A stretch of 64,000 nucleotides of DNA from Marinomonas sp. SBI8L (GTDB taxonomy: Bacteria; Pseudomonadota; Gammaproteobacteria; Pseudomonadales; Marinomonadaceae). Shown here piece after piece: positions 18,259 through 31,849 of this stretch. How positions within the stretch are numbered: position 1 is the stretch's first letter; each line of letters starts with the position of its first letter. Both the position numbers and the translations under genes were made by a program. The stretch spans positions 1 to 64,000 of the forward strand of contig NZ_JSEO01000019.1 in NCBI RefSeq assembly GCF_001624705.1, read 5' to 3'. The notes under the pieces are model-generated. The model made no database searches. It was given only the letters and a program-made list of their open reading frames with translations, and was not told the origin of the DNA.

Positions 18259-18630
18259 ATGGCTCTATCTAAAGAAGATATCATCAATGCAGTAGCAGAA
18301 ATGTCTGTAATGGATGTTGTTGAATTAATTTCAGCAATGGAAGAAAAATTCGGTGTATCTGCAGCTGCTGCTGTAGCTGCTGGTCCTGCTGGCGATGCTG
18401 GTGCGGCTGCTGAAGAACAAACTGAATTTGACGTTGTTCTTACTGCTGTTGGCGATAAGAAAGTAAACGTAATCAAAGCAGTACGTGCAGCTACTGGTCT
18501 TGGCTTGAAAGAAGCTAAAGGCATGGTTGACGGCGCTCCTGCAACAGTTAAAGAAGCTGTATCTAAAGAAGATGCTGAAGCTCTTAAAACTGCTCTTGAA
18601 GAAGCTGGTGCTTCTGTCGAAATCAAGTAA
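18259..18630 (+). CDS. rplL: 50S ribosomal protein L7/L12
   Basis: A 123-residue L7/L12, the flexible stalk protein that recruits translation GTPases. An N-terminal dimerisation helix is followed by an Ala/Gly hinge (about 35-52) and a C-terminal domain with [25 protein letters not shown] lies 8 bases before the ATG. A strong hairpin follows before rpoB. Confidence 0.97.
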   Translation: MALSKEDIINAVAEMSVMDVVELISAMEEKFGVSAAAAVAAGPAGDAGAAAEEQTEFDVVLTAVGDKKVNVIKAVRAATGLGLKEAKGMVDGAPATVKEAVSKEDAEALKTALEEAGASVEIK

Positions 18631-18669
18631 TGCTACTTGTATTTTCGCACTTCGACTTTTAGTCGGAAT

Positions 18670-18699
18670 GGCTGGTGACTTTATGTCACCGGCCTTTTT
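18670..18699 (+). terminator. rplL-rpoB attenuator hairpin
   Basis: A perfect 10-bp stem GGCTGGTGAC (18670-18679) / GTCACCGGCC (18685-18694), with one G-U pair, followed by five T residues. It lies where E. coli has its partial attenuator between rplL and rpoB, which sets ribosomal-protein expression above polymerase expression. Confidence 0.75.
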
Positions 18700-18810
18700 A
18701 GGTTTACACCTAAATAAATTTTGAATTTTTAAAGTAAGAGAATGTCTCTTATTTCGGTAAGGCCTGTTTGAGGGCCTTTTGCGTCAATGTGCACAAGCTG
18801 GGGAATGCTG

Positions 18811-21800
18811 ATGGCTTACTCATACACTGAGAGAAAACGTATCCGTAAGGATTTCGGTAAACTGCCGCCCGTTTTGGATGTGCCATACTTGCTGGCAATT
18901 CAGCTTGAATCCTATCGTAATTTCTTGCAAGAAGGGAAACCTCTTGCAGAGCGCGGGGACTTAGGTCTGCATGGGGCCTTTAAATCTGTCTTTCCAATGG
19001 TCAGCTTTTCCGGCAATGCAGCGCTAGAATATGTTGATTACCGTTTAGGTAAGCCAGTTTTTGATGTTAAAGAATGTCAACTTCGTGGTGTGACTTATGC
19101 TGCTCCTTTGAGAGTGCGCGTACGACTTATCATTTATGATAAAGAATCGTCTAATAAAGCCATCAAAGATATTCGCGAGCAAGAAGTCTACATGGGCGAA
19201 ATTCCGCTCATGACAGAAAATGGTACTTTTGTTATTAATGGAACTGAGCGTGTAATCGTATCTCAGTTGCATCGTTCACCTGGTGTTTTCTTCGATCACG
19301 ATCGTGGTAAGACACACTCTTCAGGTAAATTGCTTCATTCTGCCCGTGTAATTCCATACCGTGGTTCTTGGTTGGATTTCGAGTTTGATCCAAAAGATTG
19401 CGTCTTCGTACGTATCGACCGTCGTCGTAAATTGCCAGTAACAATTTTACTACGTGCCTTGGGTTATAACACTGAGCAAATTTTAGAAACTTTCTTCGAA
19501 ACAACGAAATTCTATCTTGGCCGTGATGGCTTTGAGATGGAGTTGATTGCAAATCGTCTGCGTGGCGAGACTGCAATGTTTAACATTACCGATACTGAAG
19601 GTAAGGTTATTGTTGAAGAAGGTCGTCGTGTTACTGCTAAGCATATCCGAGCTATGGATAAAGCAGGCGTTGAGCGCTTGAGCGTTCCGCTAGAGTATAT
19701 GCTGGGTAAAGTAACTGCGACTAATTTAGTGGACTCTGCAACGGGTGCATTGATTTCTGAAGCAAACACTGAATTGACAGTTGAATTGTTGGAAGCATTA
19801 GTAGCGGCTGGCATTAAAGAAATCGAAACGCTATATACAAATGATTTGGATCACGGTCCTTTCATTTCTGATACTTTACGTATCGACCCAACAAACAACC
19901 CACTAGAAGCGTTGGTAGAAATCTACCGTATGATGCGTCCTGGTGAGCCACCAACTAAAGAATCTGCTGAAGGTCTATTCCAAGGCTTGTTCTTCACAGA
20001 AGATCGCTATGATCTATCTGGCGTTGGTCGTATGAAGTTTAACCGCCGTCTAGGCCGTGATGAAGATACGGGTGCGGGCATTTTGGATAACGACGATATC
20101 GTCGCTGTTCTTAAGACCCTGCTTGATATCCGTAACGGTAATGGCATGGTTGATGATATCGATCACCTAGGTAACCGTCGTATTCGTTCTGTTGGTGAAA
20201 TGGCAGAAAACCAATTCCGCGTTGGTTTGGTACGAGTTGAGCGTGCAGTGAAAGAGCGTCTGTCTATGGCAGAAGCTGATGGCCTAATGCCACAAGACTT
20301 GCTAAACGCGAAACCTGTTGCTGCTGCAATCAAAGAATTCTTCGGCTCTAGTCAGTTGTCTCAGTTCATGGACCAAAACAATCCATTGTCTGAAATTACT
20401 CACAAGCGTCGTGTTTCTGCATTAGGCCCCGGTGGTCTAACTCGTGAGCGTGCTGGTTTTGAGGTACGTGACGTACATGCGACTCACTATGGTCGTGTAT
20501 GTCCTATCGAAACACCAGAGGGACCAAACATTGGTTTGATTAACTCCCTTTCTACTTACGCGCGTACAAATAGTTATGGCTTCTTAGAAACGCCATACCG
20601 TAAGGTTGTTGATGGCAAGATGACAGATGAGACTGTCTATGTATCTGCTATCGACGAAGCTAAGTACGTAATTGCTCAAGCGTCTGTAAAAGTAGATGGT
20701 GAAGGTCGTCTAACTGATGAACTGGTTCAGGTTCGTCACATGCATGAAACAACATTGATCCAGAAAGAGAAAGTGAACCTAATGGACGTGTCACCGCGTC
20801 AGGTCGTTTCTGTGGCTGCTTCATTGATTCCATTCCTAGAGCACGATGATGCTAACCGAGCTTTGATGGGTTCGAACATGCAACGTCAAGCGGTTCCAAC
20901 ACTTAAGGCTGATAAGCCAGTTGTTGGTACAGGTATGGAGCGTAATGTAGCTAAAGACTCTGGTGTATGTATTGTTGCACGCCGTGGTGGTGTGATCGAA
21001 GCAGTTGATGCTAGCCGTATTGTGGTTCGTGTTAACTCTGAAGAGACGCTTGCAGGTGAGGCGGGTGTAGATATTTATAACTTAACTAAATATGTACGCT
21101 CTAACCAAAATACCTGTATTAATCAGCGCACCTTGGTAATGAAAGGTGAGAGTGTTGCTTCTGGTGACATCATGGCTGATGGTCCTTCTGTTGATATGGG
21201 TGAATTGGCTCTTGGTCAAAACATGCGTATCGCTTTCATGCCTTGGAACGGTTTCAACTTCGAGGACTCGATCCTAGTATCTGAGCGCGTTGTTGAAGAA
21301 GATCGCTTCACTTCTATCCATATTCAGGAACTAACCTGTGTTGCTCGAGATACTAAGCTTGGGCCAGAAGAAATCACAGCGGATATTCCAAATGTTGGTG
21401 AAGGTGCGTTATCTAAGCTTGATCAATCAGGTATCGTTTATATCGGTGCTGAAGTTGAACCAGGCGATATCCTAGTTGGTAAAGTAACTCCTAAAGGTGA
21501 AACTCAACTAACACCAGAAGAGAAGCTATTACGTGCTATCTTCGGTGAAAAAGCATCTGATGTTAAAGATACATCGCAACGTGTTAAAACAGGTACGCGC
21601 GGTACAGTTATCGACGTTCAAGTATTTACACGTGATGGTATTGATAAAGATGAGCGTGCTAAATCAATCGAGAAATCTCAGTTAGATCAAGTTCGTAAAG
21701 ACTTGAATGAAGAATTCCGTATTGTTGAGCAAGCAACTTTTGAGCGTTTGGCTGAAGCTCTAGTGGGACAAGCTGTTGAAGGCGGTCCTGGGCTAGCTAA

Positions 21801-22911
21801 GAACTCAATTATCTCTGCTGATTATCTAGAGGCGCTTGAGCACTCTGAGTGGTTCAAGATTCGCGTAATTGACGAAGTTGCGAGTGAGCAATTAGAGAAG
21901 GCGCAAGCTGCTCTAGTTGAGCGTCGTAAAGAGTTAGATGCGAAGTTCGAAGATAAGAAACGTAAACTACAAAGCGGTGATGATCTTGCGCCTGGCGTAC
22001 TTAAGATTGTTAAAGTTTATGTAGCGATCAAGCGTCGCATCCAGCCTGGTGATAAAATGGCCGGCCGTCACGGTAACAAGGGTGTAATCTCTAAGATCAT
22101 GCCTGTTGAAGATATGCCGTATGACGAAAATGGTGACCCAGTTGATATCGTACTAAACCCATTGGGTGTACCTTCGCGAATGAACGTTGGTCAGGTACTT
22201 GAGACTCACTTGGGTGCAGCTTCTAAAGGCCTTGGTCGTAAGATCAATGAAATGCTAGAAGTTGAGCGCGAGAAAGCGGGACATGTTGCTGAATTGCGTA
22301 CTTTCCTTGATGAAGTGTATAACGGTCATGAAGGTGGTGTGCAGTGTGCTCGTTCAGAAGATCTTGATAGCTTCTCTGATGATGACATCATGGAGTTAGC
22401 GGGTAATCTGAAAGGCGGTATTCCGATGGCTTCTGGTGCCTTTGATGGTGCTAAAGAGTCGGAGATCAAGCGTATGTTACGTCTTGCTGGTATCAATGAA
22501 AGCGGACAAATCAAATTGTTCAACGGTCGTACCGGTGAATCTTTTGAGCGTCCTGTAACTGTTGGTTACATGTACATGCTTAAGTTGAACCACTTGGTTG
22601 ATGATAAGATGCACGCGCGTTCTACTGGTTCATACAGTCTGGTTACACAGCAGCCGTTGGGTGGTAAAGCTCAATTCGGTGGTCAGCGTTTCGGTGAGAT
22701 GGAGGTGTGGGCACTTGAAGCTTATGGTGCTGCATATACATTGCAAGAAATGCTAACAGTGAAATCTGATGATGTGAATGGCCGTACTAAGATGTATAAA
22801 AACATCGTAGATGGTGATCACAGAATGGAACCAGGTATGCCTGAATCCTTCAATGTATTGGTCAAAGAGATTCGCTCTCTTGGTATCGATATTGAACTTG
22901 AAGTAGATTAA
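18811..22911 (+). CDS. rpoB: DNA-directed RNA polymerase subunit beta
   Basis: A 1366-residue beta subunit, slightly longer than the E. coli protein (1342). The start is set at [16 protein letters not shown], which matches the E. coli N-terminus; GGGA lies 6 bases upstream. The rifampicin region (about 509-543, [20 protein letters not shown]) is wild type, predicting sensitivity. The C-terminal [13 protein letters not shown] and [20 protein letters not shown] are intact. It is co-transcribed with rpoC. Confidence 0.98.
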   Translation: MAYSYTERKRIRKDFGKLPPVLDVPYLLAIQLESYRNFLQEGKPLAERGDLGLHGAFKSVFPMVSFSGNAALEYVDYRLGKPVFDVKECQLRGVTYAAPLRVRVRLIIYDKESSNKAIKDIREQEVYMGEIPLMTENGTFVINGTERVIVSQLHRSPGVFFDHDRGKTHSSGKLLHSARVIPYRGSWLDFEFDPKDCVFVRIDRRRKLPVTILLRALGYNTEQILETFFETTKFYLGRDGFEMELIANRLRGETAMFNITDTEGKVIVEEGRRVTAKHIRAMDKAGVERLSVPLEYMLGKVTATNLVDSATGALISEANTELTVELLEALVAAGIKEIETLYTNDLDHGPFISDTLRIDPTNNPLEALVEIYRMMRPGEPPTKESAEGLFQGLFFTEDRYDLSGVGRMKFNRRLGRDEDTGAGILDNDDIVAVLKTLLDIRNGNGMVDDIDHLGNRRIRSVGEMAENQFRVGLVRVERAVKERLSMAEADGLMPQDLLNAKPVAAAIKEFFGSSQLSQFMDQNNPLSEITHKRRVSALGPGGLTRERAGFEVRDVHATHYGRVCPIETPEGPNIGLINSLSTYARTNSYGFLETPYRKVVDGKMTDETVYVSAIDEAKYVIAQASVKVDGEGRLTDELVQVRHMHETTLIQKEKVNLMDVSPRQVVSVAASLIPFLEHDDANRALMGSNMQRQAVPTLKADKPVVGTGMERNVAKDSGVCIVARRGGVIEAVDASRIVVRVNSEETLAGEAGVDIYNLTKYVRSNQNTCINQRTLVMKGESVASGDIMADGPSVDMGELALGQNMRIAFMPWNGFNFEDSILVSERVVEEDRFTSIHIQELTCVARDTKLGPEEITADIPNVGEGALSKLDQSGIVYIGAEVEPGDILVGKVTPKGETQLTPEEKLLRAIFGEKASDVKDTSQRVKTGTRGTVIDVQVFTRDGIDKDERAKSIEKSQLDQVRKDLNEEFRIVEQATFERLAEALVGQAVEGGPGLAKNSIISADYLEALEHSEWFKIRVIDEVASEQLEKAQAALVERRKELDAKFEDKKRKLQSGDDLAPGVLKIVKVYVAIKRRIQPGDKMAGRHGNKGVISKIMPVEDMPYDENGDPVDIVLNPLGVPSRMNVGQVLETHLGAASKGLGRKINEMLEVEREKAGHVAELRTFLDEVYNGHEGGVQCARSEDLDSFSDDDIMELAGNLKGGIPMASGAFDGAKESEIKRMLRLAGINESGQIKLFNGRTGESFERPVTVGYMYMLKLNHLVDDKMHARSTGSYSLVTQQPLGGKAQFGGQRFGEMEVWALEAYGAAYTLQEMLTVKSDDVNGRTKMYKNIVDGDHRMEPGMPESFNVLVKEIRSLGIDIELEVD

Positions 22912-22931
22912 GCACGAATTATATTTGACCT

Positions 22932-22954
22932 GCTGGGAGAGTGATTCTCCCAGC
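22932..22954 (+). other. rpoB-rpoC intercistronic hairpin
   Basis: A perfect 9-bp inverted repeat GCTGGGAGA (22932-22940) / TCTCCCAGC (22946-22954) with a 5-base loop, 22 bases before the rpoC start. There is no T-tract, so it is probably an mRNA processing or stability element rather than a terminator. Confidence 0.6.
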
Positions 22955-22976
22955 CTTACGTACGGGGCGATTTTCT

Positions 22977-25900
22977 ATGAAAGACTTATTAGGTCTTCTA
23001 AAATCACAAGGACAATCAGACGAGTTCGATACAATCCGTATCGGTCTAGCGTCGCCAGATATGATTCGTTCATGGTCTTTTGGTGAAGTTAAAAAACCAG
23101 AAACCATCAACTATCGTACCTTTAAACCTGAACGCGATGGTTTGTTCTGTGCAAAAATCTTTGGTCCTATCAAGGACTATGAGTGCTTGTGTGGCAAATA
23201 TAAGCGTTTGAAACACCGTGGTGTTATTTGTGAAAAATGTGGTGTTGAAGTTGCTTTGTCTAAAGTGCGTCGTGAGCGCATGGGACACATTGAGCTAGCT
23301 TCACCTGTTGCTCACATCTGGTTCCTAAAATCTTTGCCTTCTCGTATTGGTCTTATCCTAGATATGACGCTACGTGACATTGAGCGCGTATTGTACTTTG
23401 AATCTTTCATCGTGATTGATCCAGGTATGACAACGCTTGATAAAGGCCAGTTGCTTAATGATGAGCAATACTTTGAAGCGCTAGAAGAATTTGGTGATGA
23501 ATTTGATGCCCGTATGGGTGCTGAAGCGATCCAAATGCTATTACGCGACCTTGATATGCCTGTTGAAATACAGACAATGCGTGAAGAGTTGAATGCTACT
23601 AACTCTGAAACACGTATCAAGAAGCTATCTAAGCGTCTTAAGTTGGTAGAAGCTTTCTATCATTCTGGTAATAATCCAGAGTGGATGGTGCTTGAAGTGC
23701 TTCCAGTACTTCCGCCGGATCTACGTCCTCTAGTACCACTTGAAGGTGGTCGTTTTGCGACGTCTGATTTGAATGACTTGTATCGTCGCGTTATCAACCG
23801 TAATAACCGTCTAAAACGTCTATTGGAATTGGCTGCGCCAGATATCATCGTACGTAACGAAAAACGTATGTTGCAAGAATCTGTTGATGCGCTATTGGAT
23901 AATGGTCGTCGTGGTCGTGCGATTACTGGTTCTAACAAGCGTCCTCTGAAATCTCTTGCTGATATGATCAAAGGTAAGCAAGGTCGTTTCCGTCAGAACT
24001 TGTTGGGTAAACGTGTAGATTATTCTGGTCGTTCTGTAATCACAGTAGGTCCATCTTTACGCTTACATCAGTGTGGTCTTCCTAAGAAGATGGCGCTTGA
24101 ATTATTCAAACCATTTATTTTCTCTAAATTAGAGCTTCGCGGTATGGCTACTACCATTAAAGCGGCGAAGAAAATGGTTGAGCGTGAAACACCAGAAGTT
24201 TGGGATATCCTAGATGAAGTGATTCGTGAGCACCCGGTTATGCTTAACCGTGCGCCTACTCTTCACCGTTTAGGTATCCAGGCATTTGAGCCTATGCTAA
24301 TCGAAGGTAAAGCGATTCAGTTGCACCCACTTGTGTGTGCGGCATATAACGCTGACTTTGATGGTGACCAAATGGCGGTACACGTACCACTGACTATTGA
24401 AGCTCAGTTGGAAGCGCGTGCGCTTATGATGTCGACTAACAACATTCTTTCTCCAGCCAATGGTGAGCCTATCATCGTTCCTTCTCAGGACGTTGTACTA
24501 GGTCTTTACTATATGACGCGTGATAAAATTAACGCGCAAGGTGAAGGTATGATGTTCTCTGACATTAAAGAGGTTCATCGTGCATATGGTGCTAAGCAAG
24601 TTGCTTTGCATGCCAAAGTTAAAGTTCGCATCAATCAAGTAGATACAACAATCGAAGGTGAAAAGGTGTCTTCTACCTTTATTGCTGATACGACTGTTGG
24701 TCGTGCTTTATTGTTTGATATTGTGCCTGATGGCCTACCATTCTCTGTTGTTAACCAAACAATGAAGAAGAAGGCGATCTCTAACCTGATCAATGAGTGT
24801 TACCGTAAAGTTGGCTTGAAAGAGAGCTGTATCTTTGCTGACCAATTGATGTATACCGGCTTCCAGTATGCAACAGCATCAGGTTCTTCTGTTGGTGTAG
24901 ATGACTTTGTTATCCCGCCTGAAAAAGCAGAAATCATTGAGCAGGCTGAGTCTGAAGTTAAAGAGATCGAATATCAGTACGCTGATGGTCTTGTAACTCA
25001 AGGCGAGAAATACAACAAGGTTATCGACTTGTGGTCTCGTACCAACGAGAAAGTAACTGATGCCATGATGAAAAACTTGGCGAAAGAGCAGACTACTAAC
25101 AAAGCAGGTGAAACTGTTGAGCAGCAATCATTTAACTCAGTTTATATGATGGCCGACTCCGGTGCTCGTGGTAGTGTTGCTCAGATGCGTCAGCTAGGTG
25201 GTATGCGTGGTCTAATGGCGAAACCGGATGGTTCCATCATCGAGACACCTATCACAGCTAACTTCCGTGAAGGTCTATCAGTACTTCAGTACTTCACCTC
25301 GACTCACGGTGCACGTAAAGGTTTGGCCGATACCGCTTTGAAAACAGCTAACTCTGGTTACCTAACTCGTCGTCTTGTAGATGTAGCGCAAGACCTTGTG
25401 GTAACAGATGTTGATTGTGGTTCTGAGCGAGGCTTGATCGCTAGTGCAATGATTGAAGGTGGCGATGTTGTAATCCCACTAGGTCAGCGTGTACTAGGTC
25501 GTGTAGCAGCAACAGATGTAATGGATAGTAAAGGTAATGTTGTTTTACCTGGCGGTACTTTGATTGATGAGCATCACGTGCGCACAATTGAATCTGCTGG
25601 TGTGGATGAGATGCTTGTACGTTCTGTTATTACTTGTGATGTTAAGCACGGTGTATGTAGTACTTGTTATGGTCGTGACCTAGGTCGTGGTCATTTGGTT
25701 AACATTGGTGAAGCAATCGGTGTTGTTGCTGCTCAGTCTATCGGTGAGCCCGGTACTCAGCTAACAATGCGTACCTTCCACATCGGTGGTGCGGCGTCTC
25801 GTGCGTCTGCTGTTGATAGTGTGCAGGTTAAGAGTGCTGGTACTGTTCGCTTCCATAAAATGAAGTCGATCACTCGTCCTGATGGTAACCTAGTAATTGT

Positions 25901-27179
25901 TTCTCGTTCTTCTGAATTGGCGATTGCTGATGAAGCGGGTCGTGAGAAAGAGCGTTATAAGCTTCCATATGGTGCTTTGTTGACTGTTAAAGACGGCGAA
26001 GAAGTATCTGCAGGCCAAGTTATTGCTAACTGGGATCCGCATACGCACCCAATTGTCTCTGAGATGCAAGGTCGTCTAGAGTTCAGTGGTATGGAAGAAG
26101 GTCAAACAATTCGTCGTCAATCAGATGAAATGACTGGTTTGACAACAATTGAAATTCTTGAGATCAAAGATCGTCCAGCTGCAGGTAAGGACTTACGTCC
26201 TATGATTGCTGTAGTTGATGAAAACGGTGAGCCAGTACTTGTTCCAGGTACGGATTCTCCAGTGCAGTACATGTTGCCTGAAAAAGCACTATTGAGCTTG
26301 GATCATGGTGCCAGCATTCAGTCTGGTGAGGTACTTGCACGTATTCCTCAAGAAACAATTGGTAACAAGGATATTACCGGTGGTCTACCTCGTGTTGCTG
26401 ACTTATTTGAAGCGCGTCGCCCTAAAGATCCAGCTGTTATGGCTGAGGCTTCTGGTGTGGTTAGCTTTGGTAAAGAGACGAAAGGTAAGATTCGTTTGGT
26501 AATCAATGCTCAAGATGGATCTGATCCAATTGAGACCTTGATTCCTAAGTGGCGTCAAATCAACATCTTTGATGGTGAAGAAGTGGAGCGTGGTGAAATT
26601 ATTGCCGATGGTCCATTAAACCCACATGATATCTTACGCTTGAAGGGTGTGGCGGCATTGGCTGAATACATAACTAGTGAGATTCAAGAGGTTTACCGTC
26701 TACAGGGTGTTGTGATCAACGATAAACACATTGAGGTTATCGTTCGTCAAATGCTACGCAAGGTAGATATTTCTGAATCAGGTGATACTAACTTGATTCA
26801 AGGTGATCAGGTTGAGTTAACGCAAGTACTTGAAGCAAATGAAGAAGCGGAAGCTGAACAGAAATTCATTGCTAAATACGAGCGTGTTTTGCTTGGTATC
26901 ACTAAAGCCTCTTTGGCAACTGAGTCATTTATCTCTGCAGCATCCTTCCAGGAAACAACTCGCGTGTTAACAGAAGGTGCGGTAACAGGTAAGAAAGACC
27001 ATTTGCGTGGCTTGAAAGAGAACGTTGTAGTAGGTCGTCTGATTCCAGCCGGAACAGGTTTGGCTTACCACAGTGAGCGCAAGAATAAGAAAGAGCTTGC
27101 GCGCGCAGAGAAAGAAGGTTCAGCAACAATTAGTGCTTCTGATGTAGAAGAAGCGCTAAGTGCGGCACTAAAAGACTAA
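22977..27179 (+). CDS. rpoC: DNA-directed RNA polymerase subunit beta'
   Basis: A 1400-residue beta' subunit (E. coli 1407) carrying the catalytic centre. Zinc site 1 uses Cys70, Cys72, Cys85 and Cys88. The magnesium-binding NADFDGD is at 458-464. Zinc site 2 lies near 887-900 ([13 protein letters not shown]). The start at [11 protein letters not shown] is chosen by homology, with GGGGCGA upstream. It ends 18 bases before a strong hairpin. Confidence 0.98.
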   Translation: MKDLLGLLKSQGQSDEFDTIRIGLASPDMIRSWSFGEVKKPETINYRTFKPERDGLFCAKIFGPIKDYECLCGKYKRLKHRGVICEKCGVEVALSKVRRERMGHIELASPVAHIWFLKSLPSRIGLILDMTLRDIERVLYFESFIVIDPGMTTLDKGQLLNDEQYFEALEEFGDEFDARMGAEAIQMLLRDLDMPVEIQTMREELNATNSETRIKKLSKRLKLVEAFYHSGNNPEWMVLEVLPVLPPDLRPLVPLEGGRFATSDLNDLYRRVINRNNRLKRLLELAAPDIIVRNEKRMLQESVDALLDNGRRGRAITGSNKRPLKSLADMIKGKQGRFRQNLLGKRVDYSGRSVITVGPSLRLHQCGLPKKMALELFKPFIFSKLELRGMATTIKAAKKMVERETPEVWDILDEVIREHPVMLNRAPTLHRLGIQAFEPMLIEGKAIQLHPLVCAAYNADFDGDQMAVHVPLTIEAQLEARALMMSTNNILSPANGEPIIVPSQDVVLGLYYMTRDKINAQGEGMMFSDIKEVHRAYGAKQVALHAKVKVRINQVDTTIEGEKVSSTFIADTTVGRALLFDIVPDGLPFSVVNQTMKKKAISNLINECYRKVGLKESCIFADQLMYTGFQYATASGSSVGVDDFVIPPEKAEIIEQAESEVKEIEYQYADGLVTQGEKYNKVIDLWSRTNEKVTDAMMKNLAKEQTTNKAGETVEQQSFNSVYMMADSGARGSVAQMRQLGGMRGLMAKPDGSIIETPITANFREGLSVLQYFTSTHGARKGLADTALKTANSGYLTRRLVDVAQDLVVTDVDCGSERGLIASAMIEGGDVVIPLGQRVLGRVAATDVMDSKGNVVLPGGTLIDEHHVRTIESAGVDEMLVRSVITCDVKHGVCSTCYGRDLGRGHLVNIGEAIGVVAAQSIGEPGTQLTMRTFHIGGAASRASAVDSVQVKSAGTVRFHKMKSITRPDGNLVIVSRSSELAIADEAGREKERYKLPYGALLTVKDGEEVSAGQVIANWDPHTHPIVSEMQGRLEFSGMEEGQTIRRQSDEMTGLTTIEILEIKDRPAAGKDLRPMIAVVDENGEPVLVPGTDSPVQYMLPEKALLSLDHGASIQSGEVLARIPQETIGNKDITGGLPRVADLFEARRPKDPAVMAEASGVVSFGKETKGKIRLVINAQDGSDPIETLIPKWRQINIFDGEEVERGEIIADGPLNPHDILRLKGVAALAEYITSEIQEVYRLQGVVINDKHIEVIVRQMLRKVDISESGDTNLIQGDQVELTQVLEANEEAEAEQKFIAKYERVLLGITKASLATESFISAASFQETTRVLTEGAVTGKKDHLRGLKENVVVGRLIPAGTGLAYHSERKNKKELARAEKEGSATISASDVEEALSAALKD

Positions 27180-27197
27180 AATTCGATGCAAATTGGG

Positions 27198-27227
27198 TAG
27201 GGAGGCGATTTTTTAGTCGCCTCCCTA
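27198..27227 (+). terminator. Hairpin after rpoC
   Basis: A perfect 11-bp stem TAGGGAGGCGA (27198-27208) / TCGCCTCCCTA (27217-27227) with a T-rich 8-base loop. The following sequence is not a clean T-tract. It probably ends or attenuates rpoBC transcription before the str operon. Confidence 0.65.
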
Positions 27228-27689
<462 letters not shown>

Positions 27690-27788
27690 GTTTTTTACTA
27701 ACTTAGTTGAACGATTAGACAAAAATTTTAATACAGTAAGGCCGAGCACAATGTTTTGTCTCGGACTAACCTGAAGAAGGATATAGAC

Positions 27789-28262
27789 ATGCCAAGAAGA
27801 CGCGTCGTCGCAAAGCGTGAAGTACTTCCAGATCCTAAACATGGAAGCCAACTTCTTGCTAAATTTATTAACCATGTAATGGTTAGTGGCAAGAAGTCTG
27901 TAGCAGAGAGTATTGTTTACAATGCACTAGAAACTGTTGCAACTCGCGCAAAAACAGAAGAGCCAATGGCTATCTTCGAAAAAGCACTAGAATCTATCCA
28001 GCCTATGGTTGAGGTTAAATCTCGCCGTGTTGGTGGTGCTACCTACCAAGTACCTGTTGAGGTACGTCCTGCACGTCGTGCAGCTCTATCTATGCGTTGG
28101 TTGGTTGAGTCTTCACGTAAGCGTGGGGAAAAATCAATGGCACTTCGTCTAGCTGGCGAAATTTTAGATGCTGCTGAAAATAAAGGTTCTGCTGTTAAGA
28201 AACGTGAAGACGTTCATCGCATGGCAGAAGCTAACAAAGCGTTCTCGCATTACCGTTTCTAA
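27789..28262 (+). CDS. rpsG: 30S ribosomal protein S7
   Basis: A 157-residue S7, the primary assembly protein of the 30S head and the str-operon repressor in E. coli. It starts [17 protein letters not shown], with AAGGA 8 bases before the ATG at 27789; an in-frame upstream extension is rejected. [15 protein letters not shown] is typical. It ends 18 bases before fusA. Confidence 0.97.
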   Translation: MPRRRVVAKREVLPDPKHGSQLLAKFINHVMVSGKKSVAESIVYNALETVATRAKTEEPMAIFEKALESIQPMVEVKSRRVGGATYQVPVEVRPARRAALSMRWLVESSRKRGEKSMALRLAGEILDAAENKGSAVKKREDVHRMAEANKAFSHYRF

Positions 28263-28280
28263 AAATTCGGAGAGTAAATC

Positions 28281-30374
28281 GTGGCACGTACAACACCTAT
28301 CAATCGCTATCGCAATATTGGTATTTGTGCACACGTTGACGCTGGTAAAACGACGACAACTGAACGTGTTCTTTTCTATACTGGTCTATCCCACAAAATT
28401 GGTGAGGTTCATGATGGCGCTGCCACCATGGACTGGATGGAACAAGAGCAAGAGCGCGGTATTACCATAACATCTGCTGCCACTACCTGTTTTTGGGGTG
28501 GGATGAGTAAGCAGTTTGATCAACACAGAGTCAATATAATTGATACGCCTGGGCACGTGGACTTCACTATTGAAGTTGAGCGTTCTTTGCGAGTGTTGGA
28601 TGGTGCGGTTGTCGTACTTTGCGGATCTTCAGGTGTTCAGCCTCAAACTGAAACAGTATGGCGTCAAGCCAATAAATACGAAGTTCCGCGATTGGTGTTT
28701 GTTAATAAGATGGACCGAGTTGGTGCTAATTACTTTAATGTAGTTGAGCAGCTTGAGGAGCGTCTTGGAGCAAATGCTGTGCCTATTAATATTAATATTG
28801 GATCTGAAGACGACTTTAAAGGCGTTATCGATTTGATATTGATGAAAGCTATTATGTGGAATGAAGATGATCAGGGTATGACCTTCGAATACGAAGAGAT
28901 TCCTGCTGGTCTACTTGATACTGCAGAAGAGTGGCGTGAAAAGCTTGTTGAGGCTGCGGCTGAAGCAAATGATGAGTTGATGGATAAGTACCTTGAAGAA
29001 GGTGAATTGTCTGTCGAAGATATCAAGATGGGCTTGCGTGCTAGAACGCTAGCTAATGAAATAGTCTTGGTAACTTGTGGCTCAGCTTTCAAGAATAAGG
29101 GTGTTCAGGCTGTACTTGATGCAGTGGTTGAATATCTGCCGTCACCATTAGAGGTGAAGGCTATTGAGGGTACGCTAGAGGATGGTGAAACATTAGATGA
29201 TCGAGAAGCAGACGATAAAGCACCTTTTGCTGCGCTTGCTTTTAAGATTGCTACTGATCCATTCGTAGGTACGTTAACCTTCGTTCGCGTTTACTCTGGT
29301 GTATTGAATTCTGGCGATGCTGTTTATAATTCCGTTAAAGGAAAGCGTGAACGTATTGGTCGTATGGTTCAGATGCACTCGAATAATCGAGAAGAGATTA
29401 AAGAAGTTCGGGCGGGTGATATCGCTGCAATAATTGGCCTTAAACATATTACAACTGGTGACACCTTGTGTGACCCAGATAAGGCGATTGTATTGGAGCG
29501 TATGGACTTTCCTGAGCCGGTCATTTCAGTTGCAGTAGAGCCGAGATCACAAGCTGATCAGGATAAAATGAATGTTGCGTTAGCTAAGTTGGCGCAAGAA
29601 GATCCATCGTTTCGTGTAGAAGTGCATGAAGAGACGGGTCAAATCATTATATCTGGTATGGGTGAGCTGCATTTAGATATCCTTGTTGAACGTATGAAGC
29701 GTGAATTCAAGGTTGAGGCGAACATTGGTAATCCTCAAGTCTCGTATCGTGAAAAGCTTCGTAAAGAAGTTGAAATTGACCAAAAGTTCATCCGTGAATT
29801 TAACGGAAAAGGACAATACGGTCACGTTGTAATGAAACTTATCCCGACTGTTGAAGAAGGGTTGGAATTTGTCAACGAGATTGTTGGTGGTGAAATCCCT
29901 AAGGAATTCATCCCAGCGGTAGAGAAGGGTGTATCCGAGCAAATGAAGAACGGTGTAATCGGCGGCTTCCCAATTTTGGGGCTGAAGGTTGTATTGGTCG
30001 GTGGTTCTTTCCACGATGTTGACTCAAGTGATATGTCTTTTCACATAGCCGCATCTCAGGGACTAAGGAAGGGCGCGGTTGAGGCCGATGCTTGTCTTTT
30101 AGAGCCTGTTATGAAGGTGGAGGTTGTTACTCCTGAAAGCTGCATGGGGGATGTGATGGGTGACCTGAATCGTCGTCGTGGTGTGGTGTTAGGGATGGAT
30201 GACATTCCGTCTGGTAAAGTAATTCGAGCAGAAGTGCCCTTGGGTGAGATGTTCGGTTATGCTACCGATGTACGTAGCTTGTCGCAAGGTCGTGCAAGTT
30301 ATGCAATGGAATTTGAGAAGTACGCTGAAGCGCCGTCAAGTGTGGCAGATGCGATCATCAATAAAGAATATTAA
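28281..30374 (+). CDS. fusA: Elongation factor G
   Basis: A 697-residue EF-G that drives translocation and, with RRF, ribosome recycling. The G1 AHVDAGKTT (17-25), DTPGHVD (88-94) and NKMD motifs and all five domains are present. It starts at GTG with GGAGAG upstream. It uses rare codons (at least six ATA, two AGA, one AGG, one CGG and many CGA) that are nearly absent from its ribosomal neighbours and from tuf. This suggests weaker translational selection or replacement. In P. aeruginosa the str-operon EF-G1A is specialised for recycling, with a second EF-G elsewhere; whether that holds here is inference. Confidence 0.96.
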   Translation: MARTTPINRYRNIGICAHVDAGKTTTTERVLFYTGLSHKIGEVHDGAATMDWMEQEQERGITITSAATTCFWGGMSKQFDQHRVNIIDTPGHVDFTIEVERSLRVLDGAVVVLCGSSGVQPQTETVWRQANKYEVPRLVFVNKMDRVGANYFNVVEQLEERLGANAVPININIGSEDDFKGVIDLILMKAIMWNEDDQGMTFEYEEIPAGLLDTAEEWREKLVEAAAEANDELMDKYLEEGELSVEDIKMGLRARTLANEIVLVTCGSAFKNKGVQAVLDAVVEYLPSPLEVKAIEGTLEDGETLDDREADDKAPFAALAFKIATDPFVGTLTFVRVYSGVLNSGDAVYNSVKGKRERIGRMVQMHSNNREEIKEVRAGDIAAIIGLKHITTGDTLCDPDKAIVLERMDFPEPVISVAVEPRSQADQDKMNVALAKLAQEDPSFRVEVHEETGQIIISGMGELHLDILVERMKREFKVEANIGNPQVSYREKLRKEVEIDQKFIREFNGKGQYGHVVMKLIPTVEEGLEFVNEIVGGEIPKEFIPAVEKGVSEQMKNGVIGGFPILGLKVVLVGGSFHDVDSSDMSFHIAASQGLRKGAVEADACLLEPVMKVEVVTPESCMGDVMGDLNRRRGVVLGMDDIPSGKVIRAEVPLGEMFGYATDVRSLSQGRASYAMEFEKYAEAPSSVADAIINKEY

Positions 30375-30409
30375 TCATCTACCTACAGATCTTATAAGGT
30401 GTATGTATC

Positions 30410-31633
30410 ATGGCAAAAGCTAAGTTTGAACGTAATAAGCCACACGTAAACGTTGGCACAATCGGTCACGTTGACCACGGTAAAACAACTCTAACTGCAG
30501 CACTTACTCGTGTATGTGCTGAAGTTTTCGGTGGTGAAGCTGTTGATTTCGCTGGTATCGATAACGCTCCTGAAGAGCGTGAGCGTGGTATCACAATCGC
30601 GACTTCACACGTTGAGTATGATTCAACAATTCGTCACTACGCACACGTAGACTGCCCAGGACACGCCGATTATGTTAAAAACATGATCACTGGTGCTGCT
30701 CAAATGGACGGTGCTATCTTGGTATGTGGTGCAACTGACGGCCCTATGCCTCAAACACGTGAGCACATCCTACTTTCTCGTCAAGTAGGTGTACCTTACA
30801 TCGTTGTTTTCCTAAACAAAGCTGACCTACTAGCTGAAGACTGTGGCGGTGCGGATTCTGAAGAATACGCTGAAATGCTAGAGTTGGTTGACATGGAACT
30901 TCGTGATCTTCTTTCTGAATACGAATTCCCTGGTGACGACACTCCAATCATCCCTGGTTCTGCTCTAATGGCATTGAACGGTGAAGATGACAACGAAATG
31001 GGTACAACTGCTGTTAAGAAGCTAGTTGAAACTCTAGATAACTACATCCCAGAGCCAGAGCGTGCTATCGACGGTGCATTCATCATGCCTATCGAGGACG
31101 TATTCTCTATCCAGGGTCGTGGTACTGTTGTAACTGGTCGTGTTGAGCGTGGTATCGTGAACGTTGGTGATGCTGTAGAAATCGTTGGTGTTAAAGAAAC
31201 AACAACTACTACATGTACTGGTGTTGAAATGTTCCGTAAGCTTCTTGACGAAGGTCGTGCTGGTGAGAACATTGGTGCACTTCTACGTGGTACTAAGCGT
31301 GAAGATGTTGAGCGTGGTCAAGTATTGGCTAAGCCTGGTTCTATCAATCCTCACACTGACTTCACAGCAGAAGTATATGTATTGAGCAAAGATGAAGGTG
31401 GTCGTCATACTCCATTCTTCAAAGGTTACCGTCCACAGTTCTACTTCCGTACAACTGACGTAACTGGTGCTTGTGAGCTACCTGAAGGCGTTGAAATGGT
31501 AATGCCTGGTGACAACGTTCAAATGACTGTTTCCCTAATTCACCCAATCGCGATGGACGAAGGTCTACGTTTCGCGATCCGTGAAGGTGGTCGTACAGTT
31601 GGTGCTGGTGTTGTTGCTAAAATCATCAAATAA
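30410..31633 (+). CDS. tuf: Elongation factor Tu
   Basis: A 407-residue EF-Tu that delivers aminoacyl-tRNA to the ribosome. [18 protein letters not shown] and NKAD are intact. It is longer than E. coli EF-Tu (394), mainly through insertions in the G domain around [13 protein letters not shown] and [13 protein letters not shown]. Codon use is extremely biased to preferred codons. It ends the str operon before a strong terminator and is the only tuf in this window. Confidence 0.97.
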   Translation: MAKAKFERNKPHVNVGTIGHVDHGKTTLTAALTRVCAEVFGGEAVDFAGIDNAPEERERGITIATSHVEYDSTIRHYAHVDCPGHADYVKNMITGAAQMDGAILVCGATDGPMPQTREHILLSRQVGVPYIVVFLNKADLLAEDCGGADSEEYAEMLELVDMELRDLLSEYEFPGDDTPIIPGSALMALNGEDDNEMGTTAVKKLVETLDNYIPEPERAIDGAFIMPIEDVFSIQGRGTVVTGRVERGIVNVGDAVEIVGVKETTTTTCTGVEMFRKLLDEGRAGENIGALLRGTKREDVERGQVLAKPGSINPHTDFTAEVYVLSKDEGGRHTPFFKGYRPQFYFRTTDVTGACELPEGVEMVMPGDNVQMTVSLIHPIAMDEGLRFAIREGGRTVGAGVVAKIIK

Positions 31634-31667
31634 TTTACTAGTTAAATAGTAAAATATTAATGGTTTC

Positions 31668-31698
31668 AAAGGGCTGCCCGAAAGGGTGGCCCTTTTTT
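31668..31698 (+). terminator. str operon terminator
   Basis: A 12-bp stem AAAGGGCTGCCC (31668-31679) / GGGTGGCCCTTT (31684-31695) with a GAAA tetraloop, two G-U pairs and a run of six T residues. Confidence 0.92.
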
Positions 31699-31743
31699 AT
31701 GTGGAATCAAGATGAGCATAAAATGATTTGTTAAATTGGTTAC

Positions 31744-31772
31744 TTGACAACCAGTTTGCAAATCGATAAGAT
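31744..31772 (+). promoter_or_regulatory. S10 operon promoter
   Basis: A perfect TTGACA (31744-31749) and TAAGAT (31767-31772) with a 17-base gap. It lies between the tuf terminator and rpsJ, giving a leader of about 70 nt. Confidence 0.85.
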
Positions 31773-31849
31773 TCGCCGTCCTCAAAAGAGGAAGGCAGCT
31801 TAGTTATTGAGATTTTGTTGTCAAAAAAACACTGTATTTGGAGTTGGAA

